Shown: in pieces, positions 14,302-19,912 of the stretch
How positions within the stretch are numbered: the stretch's first letter is position 1
How the letters are laid out: each line of letters starts with the position of its first letter
NCBI GenBank assembly: GCA_900771165.1
Contig: CAAGMX010000304.1
Coordinates: forward strand, 1-19,912
DNA from: Victivallales bacterium
Lineage (GTDB): Bacteria; Verrucomicrobiota; Lentisphaeria; Oligosphaerales; Oligosphaeraceae
Direction of reading: 5' to 3'
Length of the DNA: 19,912 nucleotides
The notes under the pieces: generated by a model
The model's database searches: none
What the model saw: the letters and a program-made list of their open reading frames with translations, nothing else
Told to the model about the DNA's origin: nothing
Program-made: the position numbers and the translations under genes

Positions 14302-14940
14302 TCACTGGGCGGCGGGGGCGTTCTGCTTCTCCTTCTCCTCGATGGCCTTGCGCATCTTTTCCAGCTTCGCCTCGGCCTCCTCCTTCTCCTTCTCGTGGCC
14401 GACATTCACCAATTTCACCATGGCCTCGGTAATCTCCTTGTCCTTGGGATAGACCAGAAGGACAGGCACCTGGTTCAGGGTGCGTCCGGAGACCTCATAC
14501 ACCATCTCATATCCCATTTCGGCGGCATATTTCTCCAGCTGGGTCTGGAGTTCCTGCAGGAGCCGGGTGGTGGTCTTCTGCTGGCGCTCGCTGATCTCGC
14601 TGCGGGCCTGCTGCTGATAGCGGCCAATCTCCTCCTGCTTCTGCTCCAGACGGGCCCGCAAAGCCTCGGCCTTCTGGGCGGCCTCCCGCTGGGTATCCTC
14701 CCCCAGCAGATCGTTCCGGGCCTTGTTCACCGCATCCAGAAATTCCTTGCGGGTGCTGTCGAACTCCGACTGCAGCACCTCCATCCCTGTGAAGAAATTC
14801 TGCCTTTCTTCCTCAAAGCGGATATTCTCGCTGACGGTTTTGTAGTAGCCATTGAAAACCGTCTCCATATTCACGTAGGCGACTTTCTGCGCCAGCAGGG
14901 AGGCGGCAGAGAGGAGAAGGGCAAGCAGGGTAATTCTCAT
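14302..14940 (-). CDS. skp: OmpH/Skp-family periplasmic chaperone
   Basis: A 212-residue secreted protein. Residues 1-16 (MRITLLALLLSAASLLA) are a signal peptide with likely cleavage before Gln17. KVAYVNMETVFNGYYKT then matches the start of mature Skp/OmpH proteins. About 50-160 form a long charged coiled coil, the tentacles that hold unfolded outer-membrane proteins. A strand-forming VLLVYPKDKEITEAMVKLVN follows. A second charged helix (about 180-207) with a Glu/Lys-rich end is longer than in E. coli Skp (about 160 residues). The ATG at 14940 is chosen for the signal peptide; the open frame to 15039 gives no such N-terminus, and Shine-Dalgarno support is weak. It lies upstream of lpxD, which supports the call. 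Confidence 0.88.
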   Translation of the reverse strand: MRITLLALLLSAASLLAQKVAYVNMETVFNGYYKTVSENIRFEEERQNFFTGMEVLQSEFDSTRKEFLDAVNKARNDLLGEDTQREAAQKAEALRARLEQKQEEIGRYQQQARSEISERQQKTTTRLLQELQTQLEKYAAEMGYEMVYEVSGRTLNQVPVLLVYPKDKEITEAMVKLVNVGHEKEKEEAEAKLEKMRKAIEEKEKQNAPAAQ

Positions 14941-15135
14941 GGGACAAAAAGGCCTGTGGAGGTTGTGGGGGAAAGGTAAGGAAGGAGGGATCGCCATCGT
15001 TCCAGAGACGGCAGAACCCAAAGCCTGTCTCCGGCGCACCAGGGTGCCCCCGAAAACGGCAAACGGTGTGTAATGTAATTCCCCTCCCCCCTCGGGGACG
15101 GAGGGAAGGAAAAAAATATCCTTTCCTCACGGCAT

Positions 15136-15157
15136 GCCCCGCAGACGAAGGCGGGGC
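15136..15157 (-). terminator. Hairpin after the HAD gene, possible terminator
   Basis: On the minus strand GCCCCGC pairs perfectly with GCGGGGC around an eight-base loop, starting about 14 nt after the HAD stop. The T-rich stretch (seven T at 15118-15112) comes only about 18 nt later, so it is not a canonical intrinsic terminator. The remaining gap to skp (14941-15135) shows no gene and no promoter I trust. Confidence 0.5.
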
Positions 15158-15170
15158 GGACGGACGGGAA

Positions 15171-15803
15171 TCAGTATTCCGCCCACGCCCGGAGACTCCG
15201 GGTGGCCAGACGCTGAATCTGAGGCCAGTTTTCCCGGGAGGCCTCGTCGTAGATGGCCAGGACGGGAATGCGGGCGGCAGTGGCGGAACGGATGGCGTGG
15301 AGAGCGTCCTCCACCACCACGGCATTTTCCGGAAGGCACCCCTCCCTCTCCAGGATCTTCTGGAAGAAGGCGGGAGAATCCTTGGAAAGCTGCAATTCCG
15401 TGCAGGTGTAGATGTTTTGGAAGAAGGAGAGGAGGCCGGTGCGGCGCAGGGCGGCCTGGGCCAGATGACGGTCCGTGGCGGTGGCCACCACACAACGGTT
15501 CGCCCCGCCTTCCGTCAGGGAGGCCAGCACCCGGGCCACCCCCTCCTTGGCCGGCGCCTTCTCCGTGTAGAAGCCCTGGGCCAAGGCATCCAGCCCCGCC
15601 ACCAGCTCCTCCTCCCCCTGGGAGAAGCCATACTCCTCCTGCAGATACCGGGCGGCCTGGGGCATGGACATGGCCAGGATCCTCTGGCGGAAGTCGGGCT
15701 GAGGCGTCCTGCCGTGAAGGCGCAGGAAATCCTCGCCCAGATGCTCCCAGAGGGGCATGGAGTCCAGCAGGACTCCGTCCATGTCAAAGAGATAGAGACT
15801 CAT
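15171..15803 (-). CDS. HAD-superfamily phosphatase (beta-phosphoglucomutase/sugar phosphatase-like)
   Basis: A 210-residue HAD subfamily IA enzyme. Motif I is D7-x-D9 in FDMDGVLLDS, with D7 the expected nucleophile. A helical cap covers about 16-80. Motif II is in VVATATDR (T108 or T110), motif III is K141 in LSKDSPAFF, and motif IV is E165-D166 in VVVEDALHA. Such proteins hydrolyse or shift phosphate on small molecules, often sugar phosphates; the DGVLLDS form is shared with beta-phosphoglucomutase and glycolaldehyde- or sugar-phosphate phosphatases. It starts 3 nt after the debranching-enzyme stop, with AGGAGG 8 nt upstream, so the two are co-translated. This context suggests, but does not prove, a role in handling glucose phosphates released from storage glucan. 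Confidence 0.9.
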   Translation of the reverse strand: MSLYLFDMDGVLLDSMPLWEHLGEDFLRLHGRTPQPDFRQRILAMSMPQAARYLQEEYGFSQGEEELVAGLDALAQGFYTEKAPAKEGVARVLASLTEGGANRCVVATATDRHLAQAALRRTGLLSFFQNIYTCTELQLSKDSPAFFQKILEREGCLPENAVVVEDALHAIRSATAARIPVLAIYDEASRENWPQIQRLATRSLRAWAEY

Positions 15804-15806
15804 TTC

Positions 15807-18800
15807 TTATTCCTCCTGCTGTTCCCACAGTCTCACCAGGCGATAGGCCTCGGTGACGCTCCAGGCCTGGGCGCAGCATCCCCGGGTCCGGTGGGGGGCG
15901 TCGCCGTCCAGGATCTCCGGCAGCTGTCCCAGGCATCCCCTGCGCAGCAGCATGGCGGTGGTATGGAGCAGCGCCTGGACGGCCCCCCGGGCGGAGGCGC
16001 CGTAGGTCTGCAGGAGCGCCTCGCAGAAGGAGGGCATGACCCAGGGCCAGGCGGTGCCATTGTGATAGGCGGGTTTCCGGCGGGTATCCTCGTCCCCCTT
16101 GTATTCTCCCCAGTAGGGGAAGGAGGGGTTGTTGAGAAGATGTCCGTCTTTGTAGACCGGCTGGAGCACTTCCACTTTCTGGTCGGCCAGGGTGCGGATG
16201 CCTCCCGGCACCAGAAGGTGTCCCGTGGCGCAGATGACCCGGCGCCGCAGGGCGGGATCGGTGATCAGGCCGGGCAGGGTCAGGGCGAAGAGCTGATTGG
16301 GGCGGCAGGCGTCGTCCGCCACGGCCCGGGCGGCGGGAGTGCCCTGGGCGGCATGGAGGCAGTCCGCCAGACCCACATTTTCCCGGGAGGGATAGTACCT
16401 CTGGACGGACTGACGGACCTTTTCCGCCCACTGGCCGTATTCCGCCTTGCCCGTCACCGTTTCCAGGAAGACCAGGGCTTGATGCCAGAGGGCCTGGATT
16501 TCAATGGGATAGCCCTCCCGCGGGGTGCCGGCGGGGAAATTGGTATCCATCCAGGTGAAATGGGAGGGGCTGAAGACCAGCTGGGACTCGGGATCCACGG
16601 TGATGCCGTTGGGGGTGCCCTGGCGGTAGCCCTGGACAATGGATTCCAGCACCTGGAGCAGGGTTCTCTTCCCGCAGGAGGTTCCCAGCAGAGTCTTCAG
16701 GGCCTTCCTGCCCGCGAAGCGTCCGTATTCCCCCACGGCGTTGAAGAGCCAGAGGGGGGCGTCCACCGTGTCCCGGTTGGAGACATTCTCCCCGGCGATC
16801 ATGTTGGGCAGGGTTCCCTGCTCCTCAAAGGAGGCGAACTGGAGGATAGTGGCGGCCACGTCCTCCAGGCGTCCTGCCGCCGCCAGTCCCCGGAGGCAGA
16901 TCAGGGTATCCCGTCCCCAATCCAGGAACCAGGGATATCCAGCAATGATGGTCTTCCGCTCCTCCCGGTTGACCACGAAGGCCTCCATGGCCTCCTCCAG
17001 CGCCTGGCGCAGGCTCACCTGGGCATTGCGCTCGTGGAAGGGCGGCTTCTTCCGGGGCTCCTCGGGAGTGGCCAGGGCCGGAGCGCCGGGCGGCAGAACG
17101 GCGACCTCCAGGACGGCGGCCTCGCCCCGCTTCAGCTCCAGGCGGAAGTGTCCCGGGCTGTAGAGGTCCCGGTTTGCCCGCAGTCCCCGTTCCGCCTCCA
17201 GGGCGTTATGGAGATTGTAGTTCCATTCCCCGTCCTTGAGGAAGACGCCCCGGCTCATGCGGGCTTCCAGGCGGTTTCCGCTATCCAGGGAGAAGACGAA
17301 TCCATTGCCGGCGGGGGTGACTTTCTGGGGGAATCTCCGTTCCGCCCCCTGGAAGGCCAGGGTGGGATCATGGGTGCAGCAGTCATCCACATCGGGGCGG
17401 AGGATCAGGGTGACGGGGGAGTTGGCATCCATGGAGGGGAAGGCCTCCGCCTCCTCCGGGGGCGGGCACCGGGTGAAGATGAGGCGGCACCGGTTTTCCT
17501 CCGGCTCCATTTCGTAGCGGATGGCCAGATAGGCATTGCCGCCCATGCCGGAGGGTACGATGAAATGCCAGGAGGCGGTATTGCGGTCCGTCGTGGCGAA
17601 GTCCACCTGGCAATTGGCGTGGATCTCCTGGGCGAAATCGTGATGAATCAGCCAGGCACGGACCCGGGCCAGCACCAACGTGCGGTCCGAGGGGCAGCGG
17701 GGATTCTGGTTCGCCGCCAGGAGGGCATCGTATTGCCCCTCCAGATTGCCCCACATGCCCCGCACCAGCCCGTAACTGCCAAAGCAGTTGGTGGCCAGCG
17801 CACAGTGACGGGGCGTCAATTCCCGCCGGGTGATGCGGCGGAGCACCGAGGGAGCCCCCTCCACCGGAAGCACCAGGCCGGAGGTCTGGAAACGCTTCAC
17901 CTGATGCTCCTGCGTATAGGCGGTGAGCTGGAGGTTCACCGTCGCCGGACGGGTGACCCGATGGCCAAAGGGACGCAGGAAGGCGAAGTGACGCCCTCCC
18001 TTCTGGGGCACGGAATGAAGAAGCTCGTGGACCACTCCGCCCATGGAAATCTGGACATGGAAGGGATTCTCGTGGGTAATGAGGGTATAATGATCCACCG
18101 GCAGGAGAACCTGGCGGTTCCCGTCCTGCTCCGGAGACCACTCCACCAGAGGAAGATACCGCTTCTCCCCCGCCAATTTCGCCAGGAACTCCCGGGGATT
18201 CTGGAAGAGGGCGTAGGCGTCGTCCTCCGCCTGGATCTCCTCCAGATCCTGCATGCCCTGGAGAGAGACCCGCAGACGCATCGCCGTGGCCCGCAGCTGC
18301 TGCCGTTCCAGGGCTCCGTAGGGGGTGCTGGCCAGATTCTGGCGGCCGGGACGGCACAGGCAGAGCACCTGCCCCGCCTTCAAATGGACATGATAGAGAC
18401 ACTCCTGGAGGGTGGCGGGCAGGGGTTTTCCCGTCAGCAGATCCACGGGACGGCTTCCGGGATCAAACTCCTGGAAGTGCCAGTGGTATTCCGCCGCCTC
18501 GTCGGTCTTGGGATTCACCACCACCAGCAGGGTGTGCTCCCCGTCTCCCCGGGGTTCCCGGAGCAGGCCCACGGCACTGCCGCCCGCCCCGTAGGGCACC
18601 CGGAGACGGGCATCACAGCGGAAGGCGGGATGGCGCTTCAGCAGGGCATTCAGGGAGGCCAGCAGTGGCACCATGTTCTCCTGCGCCCCCCAGTTCAGGG
18701 AGCAGGCACCGTGGACATCGATCTTCTCCGTGGCATACCACTCCACCCCGTTGGCGATGCCGAAGCATCCGGCGGGGGCGAAGAGGGCGCAAAGGGCCAC

Positions 18801-19912
18801 CCGGAGGCGGGCCCAGGCGGGAGACTTCTCCGCCAGGCGGGCATTGTCGTGGGTCTCCGCAAAGTGCACCAGGGCGCCGTGGGCGGCGGAATAGGCGGAG
18901 GAGAACTCCAGATAGCGTCCCATCTCCTGGCTGGAATAGTTCTGGAAGAGTTCGGAGTAGGCCCAGTCCAGATCGGAATCCTCCAGCAGCCGGGTGGTGG
19001 CCTCCTGACCTCCGCCCAGCCCCTCCAGGAAGAAGAGGGTGTCCGGGAACTGCTGGCGCACCTTGGCCACGATGTATTTCCAGACCGGGGCGGGAATCAT
19101 GTAGCCGGCATCGCACCGGAATCCGTCCACCCCGTGGCGGCACCAGTGGAGGAACACCTCCGCCAGACGACGCCACAACTCCTTGTGGGAAAAGTCCAGC
19201 TTACACAGATCCGCCCAGACGACGCCCCAGGCGCCGGGAGACTGGAAGGCCCCGTCCGGCGTCCGGGCAAACCACTCCGGATGGTGGGACTGCAGGACGC
19301 TGGCCCAGCCCGTGTGGTCAATGGGCAGATCCAGGAAGACCTTGGCTCCCCGGGCGTGGACCTGGTCCACCAACTGGAGGAACTGCTCCAGCGGGGTGGT
19401 GCGCTGGTCGAACTCCGCCATGGAGGCGTCCACGTCGAAGAAGTCCAGGGGCGCGAAGGGACTGCCGAAGCGTCCCATCCGGGCGAAGGTGGTGGGGGTG
19501 GGATGGACGGGAAGGAATTGCAGAATCCGGAATCCCATCTCCCCGATGATGAAATCCAGCTTGGACTGGAGATTGCGGAAGGTGCCGGAGGGAGGGATGA
19601 CCGTGAAGTTTTTCCCATCCAGATGTTCCGCCGCCTGGCGGCTTTCCTCCGGAATGGCCCCGCCGGAAATATTTTCGCCGAACTGCCGGACGAAGGCGTT
19701 GTAGATGCTGTTCCCGGCGGCGTAGAGTTCGGAGATCACCTTCACCTGGGCATTCTCCCCCCGGGGCCAGAAGATGTCCCCCGTGTTCTCCTCCTGGAAG
19801 AGGCACATGAAGGAGAAGACCCCCACCTCCGTCAGGGGCAGGCGCACCTCATAGTGGGCGGTGCCGGTCTGCCGCATGGGCAGATCCCGCCAGTCCCGCC
19901 CCAAAGGCGCAG
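15807..19912 (-). CDS. Bifunctional glycogen debranching enzyme, GH13 plus GH133 (5' end outside window)
   Basis: At least 1365 residues, open to the right edge; the only early start candidate is a TTG at 19904 (residue 1 here), so the true start probably lies outside. Residues 1-60 look like a beta domain. A GH13 barrel follows: DLPIDHTG at 192-199, GFRCDAGY at 261-268 with nucleophile D265, FLEGLGG at 292-298 with acid/base E294, and ETHDNAR at 350-356 with D353. About 560-950 are beta-rich linker domains. The C-terminal amylo-alpha-1,6-glucosidase domain has GYPWFLDWGRDT at 989-1000 and YHNGTAWPW at 1280-1288. The plan matches the eukaryotic debranching enzyme: 4-alpha-glucanotransferase moves short branches, then the glucosidase removes the alpha-1,6 stub. 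The product would be linear glucan for phosphorylase. A HAD phosphatase follows at once. Confidence 0.88.
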   Translation of the reverse strand, partial: APLGRDWRDLPMRQTGTAHYEVRLPLTEVGVFSFMCLFQEENTGDIFWPRGENAQVKVISELYAAGNSIYNAFVRQFGENISGGAIPEESRQAAEHLDGKNFTVIPPSGTFRNLQSKLDFIIGEMGFRILQFLPVHPTPTTFARMGRFGSPFAPLDFFDVDASMAEFDQRTTPLEQFLQLVDQVHARGAKVFLDLPIDHTGWASVLQSHHPEWFARTPDGAFQSPGAWGVVWADLCKLDFSHKELWRRLAEVFLHWCRHGVDGFRCDAGYMIPAPVWKYIVAKVRQQFPDTLFFLEGLGGGQEATTRLLEDSDLDWAYSELFQNYSSQEMGRYLEFSSAYSAAHGALVHFAETHDNARLAEKSPAWARLRVALCALFAPAGCFGIANGVEWYATEKIDVHGACSLNWGAQENMVPLLASLNALLKRHPAFRCDARLRVPYGAGGSAVGLLREPRGDGEHTLLVVVNPKTDEAAEYHWHFQEFDPGSRPVDLLTGKPLPATLQECLYHVHLKAGQVLCLCRPGRQNLASTPYGALERQQLRATAMRLRVSLQGMQDLEEIQAEDDAYALFQNPREFLAKLAGEKRYLPLVEWSPEQDGNRQVLLPVDHYTLITHENPFHVQISMGGVVHELLHSVPQKGGRHFAFLRPFGHRVTRPATVNLQLTAYTQEHQVKRFQTSGLVLPVEGAPSVLRRITRRELTPRHCALATNCFGSYGLVRGMWGNLEGQYDALLAANQNPRCPSDRTLVLARVRAWLIHHDFAQEIHANCQVDFATTDRNTASWHFIVPSGMGGNAYLAIRYEMEPEENRCRLIFTRCPPPEEAEAFPSMDANSPVTLILRPDVDDCCTHDPTLAFQGAERRFPQKVTPAGNGFVFSLDSGNRLEARMSRGVFLKDGEWNYNLHNALEAERGLRANRDLYSPGHFRLELKRGEAAVLEVAVLPPGAPALATPEEPRKKPPFHERNAQVSLRQALEEAMEAFVVNREERKTIIAGYPWFLDWGRDTLICLRGLAAAGRLEDVAATILQFASFEEQGTLPNMIAGENVSNRDTVDAPLWLFNAVGEYGRFAGRKALKTLLGTSCGKRTLLQVLESIVQGYRQGTPNGITVDPESQLVFSPSHFTWMDTNFPAGTPREGYPIEIQALWHQALVFLETVTGKAEYGQWAEKVRQSVQRYYPSRENVGLADCLHAAQGTPAARAVADDACRPNQLFALTLPGLITDPALRRRVICATGHLLVPGGIRTLADQKVEVLQPVYKDGHLLNNPSFPYWGEYKGDEDTRRKPAYHNGTAWPWVMPSFCEALLQTYGASARGAVQALLHTTAMLLRRGCLGQLPEILDGDAPHRTRGCCAQAWSVTEAYRLVRLWEQQEE
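15812..15817 (-). promoter_or_regulatory. Perfect Shine-Dalgarno for the HAD gene inside the debranching-enzyme gene
   Basis: AGGAGG on the minus strand overlaps the last Gln-Glu-Glu codons of the debranching enzyme and sits 8 nt before the ATG at 15803. It is the strongest ribosome-binding site in the window. Confidence 0.75.

Noticed and set aside
13087..14979. Plus-strand open frame of 630 codons opposite lpxD and skp
   Set aside because: Leu/Gly/His-rich mirror of lpxD and the skp coiled coil; no start signal and no domain.
15012..15050. tRNA-like or small-RNA signal near the GCACC-CT-GGTGC palindrome upstream of skp
   Set aside because: Only one five-base stem is present; no cloverleaf, promoter or terminator accompanies it.

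Overview
This is a GC-rich window in which every gene I can support lies on the minus strand, so transcription runs from high to low coordinates. The gene content is housekeeping and metabolic. LpxD and a Skp/OmpH-type periplasmic chaperone indicate a Gram-negative envelope with lipid A. The set also includes a very large sodium:solute symporter with a long insert, a two-headed glycogen debranching enzyme, and the gene order rpsP-trmD-rplS-rnhB that I also recall from Chlamydia. Together these fit a member of the PVC group, most likely Lentisphaerota or Verrucomicrobiota. That placement is an inference from family resemblance, not something a search has confirmed.

Layout in transcription order (right to left): (1) 19912-15171, a debranching enzyme with fused GH13 and GH133 domains (5' end outside the window), followed 3 nt later by a HAD phosphatase. 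(2) 14940-13198, skp then lpxD, an outer-membrane biogenesis pair. (3) 13088-10638, a sodium:solute symporter of 816 residues with a strong terminator. (4) 10299-8977, a class I/II PLP aminotransferase. (5) 8780-8607, a 2[4Fe-4S] ferredoxin with a strong terminator. (6) 8443-7250, an HI0933/YhiN-family flavoprotein. (7) 7086-5214, the ribosomal operon rpsP-khpA-trmD-rplS, with a recognisable promoter in front and a clear terminator behind, but without rimM. (8) 4926-4300 rnhB, then 4044-1 pcnB, a D,D-carboxypeptidase, a GT2 glycosyltransferase, ftsB and the start of a fumarase-type beta subunit. In block 8 the genes from pcnB to ftsB overlap or nearly touch.

Functionally the window joins translation and RNA metabolism (S16, KhpA, TrmD, L19, RNase HII, PcnB), envelope building and division (PBP5-like peptidase, DPM1-like GT2, FtsB, Skp, LpxD), carbohydrate storage (debranching enzyme plus sugar-phosphatase-like HAD), electron transfer (ferredoxin, flavoprotein) and solute uptake.

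I found no mobile elements, CRISPR arrays, tRNA or rRNA genes, toxin-antitoxin pairs or defence genes. I do not see a convincing new multi-gene system. The points most worth a second look are domain-level: the debranching fusion, the symporter insert, the tail on PcnB, a clamp-binding-like C-terminus on RNase HII, and the missing rimM.
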